This document shows positions 20,871 through 29,210 of a DNA stretch of 64,000 nucleotides, one piece after another. Below the pieces are notes generated by a model. The model worked only from the letters and a program-made list of their open reading frames with translations, was not told the origin of the DNA and ran no database searches. Source of the stretch: Glycomyces fuscus (GTDB lineage Bacteria; Actinomycetota; Actinomycetes; Streptosporangiales; Streptosporangiaceae); assembly GCA_002529455.1 (NCBI GenBank), contig NYMS01000058.1, positions 124,001-188,000 on the forward strand, written 5' to 3'. Position 1 is the first letter of the stretch. Each line of letters opens with the position of its first letter. Position numbers and translations under genes: made by a program.

Positions 20871-21959
20871 TCAGACCCGGGCCCCGGCCCTGGAGGTGGC
20901 GGAGATCGTGGCCGACCCCAGCACCGTGTCCCCCTGGTAGACCACCACGGCCTGTCCGGTGGCCACTCCGGTGGCGGGCTCGGCCAGCCGGACGACCAGC
21001 TCGGGGCCCCCGTCGCCCTCGCGCTGCCACACGCTCGCCGGGTAGACCTCCCCGTGGGCGCGCAGCTGCACGTGGCAGTCGGTCGGCTCCGTCAGGGGCT
21101 CGCTGCCGCTCCACACCGGGCGCACGCCGGTGATGGCGTCCACCCGCAGCGACGCCCGCGGCCCCACCGTGACGGAGTTGTCGACCGGTTCGATGGACAG
21201 CACGTACCGCGGGTGGGCGGCCCCGCCCAGGCCCAGGCCCTTGCGCTGGCCCACGGTGAAGGTGTGCGAGCCGTTGTGCGTGCCCACCACGTTGCCGTCC
21301 TCGTCCCGGATCGGCCCCGGCCGCTCGCCGATGCGCCGGTTGAGGAAGCCCGCCGTGTCCCCGTCGGCGATGAAGCAGATGTCGTGGCTGTCGGGCTTGT
21401 CCGCCACCGAAAGGCCGCGCCGCTCGGCCTCCGCGCGCACCTCGTCCTTGGTGCAGTCCCCCAGCGGGAACACCGCGTGCTCCAACTGCTCGGCGCTGAG
21501 CACGCCCAGCACGTAGGACTGGTCCTTGGCCGCGTCCACGCTGCGCACCAGGCGCCCGTCGACCTTGCGGACGTGGTGCCCGGTGGCCACGGCGTCGAAG
21601 CCCAGGGCGACGGCCCGGTCCAGCACCGCCTCGAACTTGATCTTCTCGTTGCAGCGCAGGCAGGGGTTGGGGGTGTTGCCCGCCTCGTACTCGGCCACGA
21701 AGTCCTGGACGACCTCCCGGTCGAACTCCTCCGACATGTCCCACACGTAGAAGGGGATGCCGATGACGTCGGCGGCCCGCCGGGCGTCGTGGGAGTCCTC
21801 CACGGTGCAGCAGCCGCGAGCGCCCGTGCGGTAGGACTGCGGGTTCTTGGAGAGCGCCAGGTGGACACCGGTGACGTCGTGGCCGGCCTCGGCCACACGG
21901 GCCGCGGCGACCGCGGAGTCGACCCCGCCCGACATGGCGGCGAGTACACGCAAAGTCAT
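20871..21959 (-). CDS. mnmA: tRNA 2-thiouridine(34) synthase
   Basis: Adds sulfur at position 2 of the wobble uridine in Lys, Glu and Gln tRNAs. A 362-aa protein with the PP-loop [12 protein letters not shown], the first catalytic Cys in [13 protein letters not shown], the second in [12 protein letters not shown], and TVGQRKGLG. The start is ATG 21959, which places the PP-loop at residue ~8 as usual; upstream in-frame sequence is not family-like. A cysteine desulfurase usually sits upstream in this order, but here the neighbour is divergent. Confidence 0.96.
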   Translation of the reverse strand: MTLRVLAAMSGGVDSAVAAARVAEAGHDVTGVHLALSKNPQSYRTGARGCCTVEDSHDARRAADVIGIPFYVWDMSEEFDREVVQDFVAEYEAGNTPNPCLRCNEKIKFEAVLDRAVALGFDAVATGHHVRKVDGRLVRSVDAAKDQSYVLGVLSAEQLEHAVFPLGDCTKDEVRAEAERRGLSVADKPDSHDICFIADGDTAGFLNRRIGERPGPIRDEDGNVVGTHNGSHTFTVGQRKGLGLGGAAHPRYVLSIEPVDNSVTVGPRASLRVDAITGVRPVWSGSEPLTEPTDCHVQLRAHGEVYPASVWQREGDGGPELVVRLAEPATGVATGQAVVVYQGDTVLGSATISATSRAGARV

Positions 21960-22105
21960 AGTGGGTCCAGCGTATGCGCCCGCGGGGGGTCGCGGCCACG
22001 GCACGGCGGCGGGACGCGGGCCACGTCCGGGGAAAGAGCTTTCGGATGGGCAACGCCCTGACCGGAACGGCGAGTGTGGTCGTCCGCTTCTGCGAAAATC
22101 GGGGC

Positions 22106-23272
22106 ATGGCTCTGTTCCGTCGTCGCCGCTCCGCCGACTCCACCACCTCAGTCACCGCCTTCTGGGACGCCTGGCCCGCCGAGCGCGAGGCTCTGGCCAG
22201 CGCGGTCGAGTCGGACCGGTCCGTGCCCTCCGAGGTGTCCGAGCGCGTCACCGCGCTGGTCCACGCGATCCACCCGGACATGGGGTGGGAGGTGGGCCGC
22301 GCCCCGAAGCCGGGCGGCGGCCTGGAGGACCTCGACCTGTCGGCCGACGTGGACCCGGGCAAGCTCCTGGAGCAGCTGGCCGCCCTGGACGACCCGTCCC
22401 GGCTGACCGACGGCCCCGCCTACGCCCTGACCCTGCGCCCCGGTGACTCGGAGGAGGCGCGCATCCTGTCCGAGCGCTGGGCGCGCTCGGCCCCCGAGGA
22501 CCCCCGGTGGCTGTTCCAGCCGGTGCGGCCCGCCGACCACGACCAGCTGTCCTCCACCGTCAGCCTGGACGACCACGAGCTCGACCTGTCGCACGTGTCG
22601 GTGTCGATGCGGGTCGACCACGCGACGGGGAAGGTCGAGGTGGGCGTGTACCACCCCGACAACATGTTCCTGCCCGAGAGCACGCGCGCGGCCGTGGCCG
22701 AGCACGTCACCCTGCTGGCCCTGGGCGAGGACGACCGGGTGCGGTGGATCGGGAGGACGGCGCCGCTGGACGAGCCGCCGCTGGACCCGCTGCCGCCCAC
22801 GTCGATGCCCGCCGTGGTGCGGCAGATGGCGGACATGCTCGGCGGTTCGGGCGGCTGGGCGACGCTGCACGGGCGCATCCCGCTTCAGGGCGCGGTGGAG
22901 ATCCTGCTCCGCCACCCTCTGACCCGCCGCGACTTCCCGGCGTTCTCGCTGTTCGTGCAGGTGGTCGTGCCGTACACGCACACGGACGAGGACAAGCTGC
23001 CCACCGGCGCCTCCGCCTCGGCCCTGGACGACCTGGAGGCCCGCATCTCGGGTGTGCTGGGGGACAACGGCGCGCTGTTCATGCGCCAGACCGTGGGCGG
23101 CAGGCGCGACTACCGCTACTACCTGGACCCGGACTCGGGTGCGCTGCCCGAGTTCGAGGCCGTGCTGACGGACTGGTCCGAGGGGGAGGTCAAGCTGCGC
23201 AGCCAGCTCGACCCGTCCTGGGCGCAGTTCAACGCCGCGCGCAGGCCGTTCCGCCGCCAGCTGGGCGAGTAG
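22106..23272 (+). CDS. DUF695-like conserved protein
   Basis: A 388-aa soluble, acidic protein starting [20 protein letters not shown]. It matches my memory of the actinomycete DUF695 protein encoded beside mnmA: an N-terminal ALASAVESD...[13 protein letters not shown] block, a middle domain with [12 protein letters not shown] and a C-terminal [24 protein letters not shown]-like end with [11 protein letters not shown]. No signal peptide or membrane segment. Divergent from mnmA, about 150 bases apart. The function is not known. Confidence 0.65.
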   Translation: MALFRRRRSADSTTSVTAFWDAWPAEREALASAVESDRSVPSEVSERVTALVHAIHPDMGWEVGRAPKPGGGLEDLDLSADVDPGKLLEQLAALDDPSRLTDGPAYALTLRPGDSEEARILSERWARSAPEDPRWLFQPVRPADHDQLSSTVSLDDHELDLSHVSVSMRVDHATGKVEVGVYHPDNMFLPESTRAAVAEHVTLLALGEDDRVRWIGRTAPLDEPPLDPLPPTSMPAVVRQMADMLGGSGGWATLHGRIPLQGAVEILLRHPLTRRDFPAFSLFVQVVVPYTHTDEDKLPTGASASALDDLEARISGVLGDNGALFMRQTVGGRRDYRYYLDPDSGALPEFEAVLTDWSEGEVKLRSQLDPSWAQFNAARRPFRRQLGE

Positions 23273-23452
23273 GGCGCGGAGGGAAGGCGTCGAGGGCGGC
23301 GGTTCACCGCCGCCGGGGGAACCGATCACCGGTTCTTGGTTCACCGCCGACTCCGGGGCCGTCAGGGTCAAGCCGAAATCCCATCCTGCGCATCTGGATC
23401 CCAAGACACAACAGGCGTAACGTGTCACTCCCGCCGGGAGGATGATGCGGCC

Positions 23453-24397
23453 TTGGACGGTGTGCTGCCACGGGCACCATCGGGCCGGCCTCGGGTCGCC
23501 GCGGTCGGCGCGATCCTCGCCCTGTGCCTGGTGGGGGCTCCCCTGATGTCCCTGTTCCCCGTGGGGGTCTGGGACACCGCGCGCGCCCTGACGAGGAGCG
23601 GCGCGGGCCAGGGGGTGCTGCTGCTCGCACCGGTGGTCGTCGGAGCCGTCCTGCTCATGTTCTGGCTGGGATCCCAGTGGCTGGAGAGATCCGGCGTGAA
23701 CCACCCCTCCGCGTCGGCCGCGCTGGTGACGGCCACCGCCATGACCACGCCCGTGGTCGTCGCGTTCCTGGCCCCGGAGGTCAGACCGCTGCCCTGGGGG
23801 ACGACCGCCAACACCGCCTTCCTGACCGGAGCCGTCGCGACGCTGGGCATGGGCGCGTCGATGCTGGCGGACCGGCCGTCCGACCGCTGGCGGCCGGGGG
23901 TGCTGCCCGCCGTGGCGGTGGTCGCCGGCCTGCTCGCGGCGCTGCCCGCCGTGAGCGACCTGCTGCTCGCCCGGGCGGCCGACGAGCGTTCGCGCGCGCA
24001 GATCATGTCCTTCGAGCAGACCATCGCGGTGCTGGACCACCCGGGCTGGTCGCTGGCCCGGGTGCACGAGGTGGAAGGCGGCCTGCGTCTGACCTACCGC
24101 GACGGGGACGGGGACGCGTTGCACGTGCTGACCTGGGACGGCGTGCGTTCGGCGAACTCCGGGCTGCACTCGGGGTGCGGTTTCCCCGAAACGCGGTGCC
24201 GCGACCTGGGGGAGGCGGTGGTCGTGCACCACTCCGACGGCCACCCGAGCGAGCTGCGCACCCGCCTCGACGACGGCACGGTGGCGAGCCTGCTCCCGGA
24301 GCCGGGCACGGCCACCGACCTGGTCGAGGTGTCCCGGGCGTTGCGCCCCGAGGATCCCGGTGAGCGCGGCGCCCTCGTGGAGTCCGTCACCGCGTGA
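23453..24397 (+). CDS. Hypothetical membrane protein
   Basis: A 314-aa protein with about five hydrophobic segments in the first ~200 residues (for example VGAILALCLVGAPLMSLF, VVVGAVLLMFWLG, GVLPAVAVVAGLLAALPA) and a ~130-residue soluble C-terminal domain with two Cys (HSGCGFPETRCRDLG), probably outside the membrane and disulfide-bonded. The start TTG 23453 has GGGAGG about 12 bases upstream; GTG 23462 is an alternative. I recognise no family. Confidence 0.6.
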   Translation: MDGVLPRAPSGRPRVAAVGAILALCLVGAPLMSLFPVGVWDTARALTRSGAGQGVLLLAPVVVGAVLLMFWLGSQWLERSGVNHPSASAALVTATAMTTPVVVAFLAPEVRPLPWGTTANTAFLTGAVATLGMGASMLADRPSDRWRPGVLPAVAVVAGLLAALPAVSDLLLARAADERSRAQIMSFEQTIAVLDHPGWSLARVHEVEGGLRLTYRDGDGDALHVLTWDGVRSANSGLHSGCGFPETRCRDLGEAVVVHHSDGHPSELRTRLDDGTVASLLPEPGTATDLVEVSRALRPEDPGERGALVESVTA

Positions 24398-24509
24398 GGT
24401 CCCACACGGGCCCGCCGCCCCGCTTCCGAACCCGTTCGAGCCGCTCCCCCGTGCCGTCGGCGGGGAACTCGACCACGGGCAGGCCCGCGAACCCGGTGAG
24501 GTCGGCCCT
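24398..24509 (-). pseudogene. Truncated copy of the STM4015-like LRR gene (5' end only)
   Basis: The minus frame reads DLTGFAGLPVVEFPADGTGE, nearly the N-terminus of the intact protein at 26558-27562 (DLSEFAGLPVVEFPARGTEE). The start codon has become AGG, and the frame ends after about 35 codons. The match continues into the upstream DNA to about 24575, so the copy includes the old 5' region. Confidence 0.75.
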
Positions 24510-24581
24510 GGGGACCCTCTCTCCGGGGGTGGGGTGTTCCCCATGCCTGGCAGCCCCAGGTGACAGGAGGGGCGTGCGGAG

Positions 24582-24989
24582 TCATCCCGCCGAGACGACG
24601 CCTCCCGCACGCCACCCGGGCGCGCTGACACCACCGCACCCGATGTCGCCCTCCTCGGCGGAGGCCGTTCCGCCCACGAGTTCGACCTCGTCACCGGCGG
24701 TGGCGACGACCTCCCCTGTCCCGTCCACGACGCGCAGGGGGTCGTCGAGCGCCGTGTAGCCCTCGGGCCACACCACGAGGAGGCGTCCGGGACCGTCGGG
24801 CGGTTCGACGGTGAAGCACACCGTCCCGTCCGCCGTCTCGCCCCCGAGCACTCCGAACAGCTGTGCCTCTCCGTGGCCCTCGTCAGGACCCGCGCCGGAG
24901 GTGGGCACCCGAAGTCCTCCTCCGGAACCCGCGCAGGCACTCACCAGGAGGACCGCTCCGGCCGCTCCGAGAAGAAACGCCGTTCTCAC
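24582..24989 (-). CDS. Small predicted lipoprotein
   Basis: A 135-aa exported protein. The signal peptide [20 protein letters not shown] has a clear lipobox (LVSAC), so it should be lipid-anchored on the outer membrane face. The mature part is acidic and Gly-rich with two further Cys (TVCFTV, DIGCGG). The start is GTG 24989 with GGGAGG six bases upstream. No family recognised. Confidence 0.72.
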   Translation of the reverse strand: MRTAFLLGAAGAVLLVSACAGSGGGLRVPTSGAGPDEGHGEAQLFGVLGGETADGTVCFTVEPPDGPGRLLVVWPEGYTALDDPLRVVDGTGEVVATAGDEVELVGGTASAEEGDIGCGGVSAPGWRAGGVVSAG

Positions 24990-25110
24990 CGGGTCCTCCC
25001 TCCCCTTGGTGACACGATGGCCGGACGTTTCGGCCCGGTGCGGACGCGGTCCCGCGGAACGGCACCGGCAAGCGCGCCCGGTCCGGCCGTCGTGGAAGCC
25101 GTCCCGCCCG

Positions 25111-25188
25111 TTCCTACCGCGGATCGGGGCACCGGACCAGGCCGTGGAGCCCTCCGGCCGTGGCCGGGAGCGGCCACACGCGCGGCGC
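25111..25188 (+). repeat. Direct repeat flanking a hypothetical gene, copy 1
   Basis: Begins TTCCTACCGCG and ends with a 29-base block that includes the hairpin GTGGCCG/CGGCCAC and CACGCGCGGCGC. The second copy is at 25905-25983. The hairpin may end transcription of the minus-strand gene at 25238-25861. Confidence 0.7.
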
Positions 25189-25237
25189 GCGCTCCGCGGC
25201 CGTCGCCGCCCCCGCACGAGCGCCTGCGCGCCTCCCG

Positions 25238-25861
25238 TCAGGGCCCGCCGAGCGTGTCCGGGAGCGCGTACCGGCCGGTGTCCCCGTACAGGCGCCGGGC
25301 CAGGCGCCTCATGGCCCTGCGCGTTCTCGGCGGGTCCTGCTCGTCCGCGAGCGTCGACGCCAGGTGCGACGAGAACCAGCCGAAGAGGCGGTCGCCGTCG
25401 CGGATCCCCTCGGGCAGCTCGGCGAACCACCGGTACCCGCACGGCTGGTGCGGCACCCCGGCGTCCGTCAGGAAGTCGTCGATGCCGCTGTCGACGGTCG
25501 CCCGGTCCGTGCGCGTCCTCTCCTCCCACCGCTGGAAGCTCCTCCCGCCGGTCTCGCAGGTCACGTGCACCGGGGGCGGCTCCCGCGGCTCCGGGCACCG
25601 GACGGCGTGCTCGGGGCCGACCGCCCAGGCGACCAGGGCGTGCCAGCCGGATTCGGGGACCTCGGCGAACGCCCTTCCGCGGAGTTCGGGGTGTTCGCCG
25701 GTGTCCGCCTCGTGCGGAGGCCGGGGAAGGACGGGGTACTCGGACCACGAGCGCCCGCTCATGTCCTTCCGGCGCCCGGCCACCTGGAAGTGGATCCACT
25801 CCGCCTTGGTCTCCTCCCACGCCTCGGAAGTCCGGCGTTCGTCTCTCCGCCCGTCGCTCAT
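25238..25861 (-). CDS. Hypothetical protein in a repeat-flanked cassette
   Basis: A 207-aa soluble protein, acidic and rich in Trp, Arg and Glu (SEAWEETKAEWIHFQVAG, GWHALVAWAVGPEH, GYRWFAELPEGIRDGDRLFGW). No signal peptide, helix bundle or known catalytic motif. The ATG at 25861 is favoured because GGAAGG lies nine bases upstream. Similar ~78-bp repeats stand on both sides of the gene, which suggests that it arrived or was duplicated as a unit. Confidence 0.6.
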   Translation of the reverse strand: MSDGRRDERRTSEAWEETKAEWIHFQVAGRRKDMSGRSWSEYPVLPRPPHEADTGEHPELRGRAFAEVPESGWHALVAWAVGPEHAVRCPEPREPPPVHVTCETGGRSFQRWEERTRTDRATVDSGIDDFLTDAGVPHQPCGYRWFAELPEGIRDGDRLFGWFSSHLASTLADEQDPPRTRRAMRRLARRLYGDTGRYALPDTLGGP

Positions 25862-25904
25862 GGACAGCACCCTTCCCCGGGGTCTTCAGGAGTCGTCTCG
25901 CTCG

Positions 25905-25983
25905 TTCCTACCGCGCGGCGCGAACGCCGGACCAGGGGCGAAGGGACCGGCCGCGTGGCCGGGAGCGGCCACACGCGCGGCGC
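25905..25983 (+). repeat. Direct repeat flanking a hypothetical gene, copy 2
   Basis: Partner of 25111-25188, 43 bases upstream of the start of the gene at 25238-25861. The end block is conserved best. The gap from 25862 to 26181 holds this repeat and the terminator at 26089; no gene is seen. Confidence 0.7.
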
Positions 25984-26088
25984 CGGGAGGAACCGTCGGA
26001 CCGGGCACCGGTTCCGTCGGCAGGGGCCGGCCACGTGTGCGGCACCGGATGCCGGGGCCGGGTCCGCGCGTGGAGCCCCGGCACACGG

Positions 26089-26122
26089 AAAGGCGCCCCC
26101 GGTCGGGACCGGGGGCGCCTTT
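26089..26122 (-). terminator. Strong terminator after the 75-aa gene
   Basis: A perfect inverted repeat with arms AAAGGCGCCCCCGGTC and GACCGGGGGCGCCTTT, about 60 bases past the stop at 26182. The A/T tails on both sides would let it work in both directions. Confidence 0.8.
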
Positions 26123-26181
26123 CGGGGCCGGGATCAGGCGGAGTCAACCGCCCCGGCTGGTGGAACCGCTCGCGCGGTGCC

Positions 26182-26409
26182 TCAGCCGTTCTCCTTCTTG
26201 ATCCGCTCGACGAGCATCTTCTTGCCCTGCTCGCCGGCCTTCTGGTTGTTCTCCTGGATCCGGCGGAACCACTGGGCGAGTTCGTCGTCGCCCTGTTTCT
26301 CGGCGTCCTTGATGTAGCCGTCCAGGCGCCACACGTTCTCCAGCGACTGGTGGACGGCCCAGACCAGGTTGTAGTTCTTGTCCTTGAGCGGGCTCTCGGG
26401 CTCAGCCAT
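26182..26409 (-). CDS. Small helical conserved protein
   Basis: A 75-aa, highly charged, all-helical protein: MAEPESPLKDKNYNLVWAVH, then VWRLDGYIKDAEKQGDDELA and WFRRIQENNQKAGEQGKKML. The spacing of Glu/His/Asp suggests a two-helix hairpin of the kind seen in short ferritin-like or DUF-type stress proteins, but I cannot name a family. AGGAGGT lies five bases before the ATG, so strong translation is expected. Monocistronic with its own terminator. Confidence 0.75.
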   Translation of the reverse strand: MAEPESPLKDKNYNLVWAVHQSLENVWRLDGYIKDAEKQGDDELAQWFRRIQENNQKAGEQGKKMLVERIKKENG

Positions 26410-26557
26410 GACAACCTCCTCGGTGTCGTGTCTTTCCGCTACCGGGATTCCACTGCCCAACCCGGTCGCGGGTACACACAGCGACGGCCGATGACTCACA
26501 GCCCTTGCCTCCTCTTGGCCGGACGGGCGGGGCCCGGGTCGGCAGGCCCCGGTCCGG

Positions 26558-27562
26558 CTACTCGGACACCGCGGTGTAGTAGTAGGGCTCGTACTCGTCG
26601 TCGTCCTGCTCGGGCTCCAGCCGGTCGGACAGGTCGACCTCGACCCTGGACCCCGCGAACGCGGCCCGCACGCGCTCCTCCATCTCCTCACTCAGGAAGT
26701 GGTGGTGCAGGTCGAGCTTGCGCAGACCGAAGAAGGCCTCGGCCCGGTCGATGAGCTCCTGGGCGCCCTCGTTCGTGAGGATGCCCAAGGACAGGTCGAG
26801 CACATCCAGTCGCTTGACGACGGGCGCCTCGGCCAGCACCGGAACCCACTCGGCCCACTTCTCGGCGTTGCACACGCCCAAGTACCTCAGTCGGGGAAAC
26901 GCCTCTCCGGAGAGCACCGGCGCCAGATCCTCCGGGGATGTGCTGCCTCCGTAGTCCTCCATCCCCAGCCACAACTCGAGGTGCTCCAACGCGGGCAGAC
27001 CCGAGGACGCCACCTCGCGCACGACCCGGCCGGGCAGACCACCGCTCTCAAGGGTGAGGGAACGCAGACAGCCGTGCGAGGGCACGTGCAGCCCGAGCCG
27101 ACCCTCTGTACCGTCGGCGCCCTTCACGGTCAGCTCCTCCAACCGGGGGAAGGCGGCCACCAGCGGCGCCAGGTCGCTCTGGCTGATCCAGGACAGCTCG
27201 GACTCCTCGAAATCGATGTCGCCGACGAAGACAGACCGCAGATTGGGCAGCTTGTCGGCGTGTTCGATCAGCGCCTCCAGAAAAGCATCCGGGCCTCCAT
27301 CGGAGGGATAGCCCCAGGCGCCGATGACCAGTGCCCTCACCTGCTCGGTGTCCACCATGGACAGGAAACGGGCGACATGCTCCCCGCACCCTTCCTCATG
27401 GATCACCATGGTGCCGTCGCTGGTCCGCAGCCGCCAGGCCACGGAGGCGGGAGCGTGAGGATCCCCGCCCTGCTCCCGGATCTGTTCGAGCCGCTCCTCC
27501 TCCGTGCCGCGGGCGGGGAACTCGACCACGGGCAGACCCGCGAACTCGCTGAGATCGGGCAT
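26558..27562 (-). CDS. STM4015-like leucine-rich-repeat protein
   Basis: A 334-aa soluble protein built of irregular leucine-rich repeats: ALVIGAWGYPSDG, LPNLRSVFVGDI, FPRLEELTVKGADG, CLRSLTLESGGLP, LPALEHLELWLG, FPRLRYLGVCN, VKRLDVLDLSLGILTNEGAQ, LRKLDLHHHFLS. The N-terminal block FAGLPVVEFP and the acidic Tyr-rich tail EPEQDDDEYEPYYYTAVSE fit what I know of the STM4015 family, whose role is unknown. No STM4011-4014 partners are in view. A truncated copy of its 5' end lies at 24398-24509. Confidence 0.7.
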   Translation of the reverse strand: MPDLSEFAGLPVVEFPARGTEEERLEQIREQGGDPHAPASVAWRLRTSDGTMVIHEEGCGEHVARFLSMVDTEQVRALVIGAWGYPSDGGPDAFLEALIEHADKLPNLRSVFVGDIDFEESELSWISQSDLAPLVAAFPRLEELTVKGADGTEGRLGLHVPSHGCLRSLTLESGGLPGRVVREVASSGLPALEHLELWLGMEDYGGSTSPEDLAPVLSGEAFPRLRYLGVCNAEKWAEWVPVLAEAPVVKRLDVLDLSLGILTNEGAQELIDRAEAFFGLRKLDLHHHFLSEEMEERVRAAFAGSRVEVDLSDRLEPEQDDDEYEPYYYTAVSE

Positions 27563-27713
27563 GGCAAATCCCTTCAGGGGGTGAGGTGTCCCCCATGCCT
27601 AGCAGTACCGTGCGACAGGCGGAGACGAACGGAGGCCAGCCGATGCGCGGGAAGCCGCGCCCGACCGGAGAGCACCGGTGATCGGTCCAGCCGCCACCGG
27701 TTCCCGGCTTCGG

Positions 27714-29207
27714 TCAGGGAACAAGACCGACAAGACGGCGGGGGGACTCGTACTCCTCCTTGCTCGGATCCTCGGTGATTACTAGGGCGCCAGGGGCGAG
27801 GAGCATGGACTCCGGCGGGGGACCCAGCGCCGGAACAACACCTCGTAACCCGTCGTCGTCCGGTCGCCTCTGTACTTCGACTCCCAGATCGATGACGCGC
27901 GATTCCCCGCTGTCCCAATCAGTGACCACCAACTGTGCTGGATTCCACGACAGCTCGTCCGTATTCCTCTCGTTGACGTCGAGCCATGCGATCGATTCCT
28001 CCAGCGCCAGAGTGAAGCTGCCGTCCGAGCGGTCCAGGGGTTCCGAAGCGGGAACGGTTACGGAGTGTTGGACTTCGCCGGACAGATCGGAATAGGAGTA
28101 CTCATGCTCATACTCCATCTCCTCGAGACTTCCAGTCCCTCCTCCCTTGGAGGTGCCGCGTACGCTCACGACGGCTTCCTCAAGGATTCCAAACGCCGTG
28201 CCGTCTTCGCCAGTGAAGAAATCTGCACCCGCGAGAGATTCCCCACTCACCGGATCCAGAATGAACTCTTCTTCGGAGCCATAGCCCGTGGCCGATACTG
28301 CCACCATTCCTGAGCCCTGTTCAACTCCAACATCGAACGGGTTGGCCGATACCGGCCCGTGAACTTCAACTTCATGCCGCCATAGCTCAGATCCAGTTTC
28401 AGTGTCGATTCCAAACAGGGCAATCATGTGGTCTTGGGGCTCGTCCGCATCAACTGAGGTTACGACACTCTTGTCCATGAAGGTACTAGATAGAATCAGC
28501 ACGTCACGCGAGACAACAGCATCCCTGGGGACGAAAACCCTGTCCTCGTTCCCATCACTCTGAGTTGGAGATAGACTCCACAGTTCTTCGTCATTTTCAA
28601 GACCAAAGGAGACAACCTCCCATTCGCCATCATCATTGTTTCGGTAGATGACCCGAGAACCACTGGAAAGGACGCCTATCCGCTCACCCACTGACGTATG
28701 CGAGGAGACCCTCTCTTCAATGAAGGGCATACCAAATAACTCTGCAACATGAGTTCCCTTGATCTCTCCGGTGGAAGAGTCAAGGAGCACGACCTCATGC
28801 AATGGGGGAGGCTCCTCTCCCCCCTCAGCATCTCCGTCGTTTGCACTATACGACACGACCACGGTTTCCCCATCTGGGGTAACGCTCATGCTTGTCGCGT
28901 TTTCACCCAGACGCCTGTACCTCCACAACTCCTCCCCGGTCTCTCCGCCCACCCCGATCACCCCGTCGGAGATGTATACGGACAGGCCGTAGGGCATGGG
29001 GCTGACGTGCCTGATGCTCGTTCCGTCTGGAGCTCCCCAGTTCCAACCAACAGAGCTCACGTTCGCCGGGATCTCAAGGGATTCGGGGGCTTCAGATAGC
29101 GCGACATGGTCAACCCCCGGCTCTCCCCAGCCAGGAAACACGGAACACGAGACCAGCAGTGGCACGATGAGCATCACAGGAAGTAGGCTTGTCCTGTTCT
29201 TTTTCAT
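27714..29207 (-). CDS. Predicted lipoprotein with beta-propeller-like repeats
   Basis: A 497-aa protein with signal peptide MKKNRTSLLPVMLIVPLLVS and lipobox LLVSC. The mature chain has PQQ/WD-like blades, for example VIGVGGETGEELWRY, VSVTPDGETVVVSY-like, VLLDSSTGEIKG, FGIDTETGSELWRHE and FILDPVSGESL, consistent with an extracellular propeller. It starts three bases after the stop of the large ESX-like protein, so it belongs to the same operon and may be a surface partner or immunity-type protein for it; that role is inference. About the first 330 codons are AT-rich compared with everything around them. Confidence 0.72.
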   Translation of the reverse strand: MKKNRTSLLPVMLIVPLLVSCSVFPGWGEPGVDHVALSEAPESLEIPANVSSVGWNWGAPDGTSIRHVSPMPYGLSVYISDGVIGVGGETGEELWRYRRLGENATSMSVTPDGETVVVSYSANDGDAEGGEEPPPLHEVVLLDSSTGEIKGTHVAELFGMPFIEERVSSHTSVGERIGVLSSGSRVIYRNNDDGEWEVVSFGLENDEELWSLSPTQSDGNEDRVFVPRDAVVSRDVLILSSTFMDKSVVTSVDADEPQDHMIALFGIDTETGSELWRHEVEVHGPVSANPFDVGVEQGSGMVAVSATGYGSEEEFILDPVSGESLAGADFFTGEDGTAFGILEEAVVSVRGTSKGGGTGSLEEMEYEHEYSYSDLSGEVQHSVTVPASEPLDRSDGSFTLALEESIAWLDVNERNTDELSWNPAQLVVTDWDSGESRVIDLGVEVQRRPDDDGLRGVVPALGPPPESMLLAPGALVITEDPSKEEYESPRRLVGLVP

Positions 29208-29210
29208 GAT

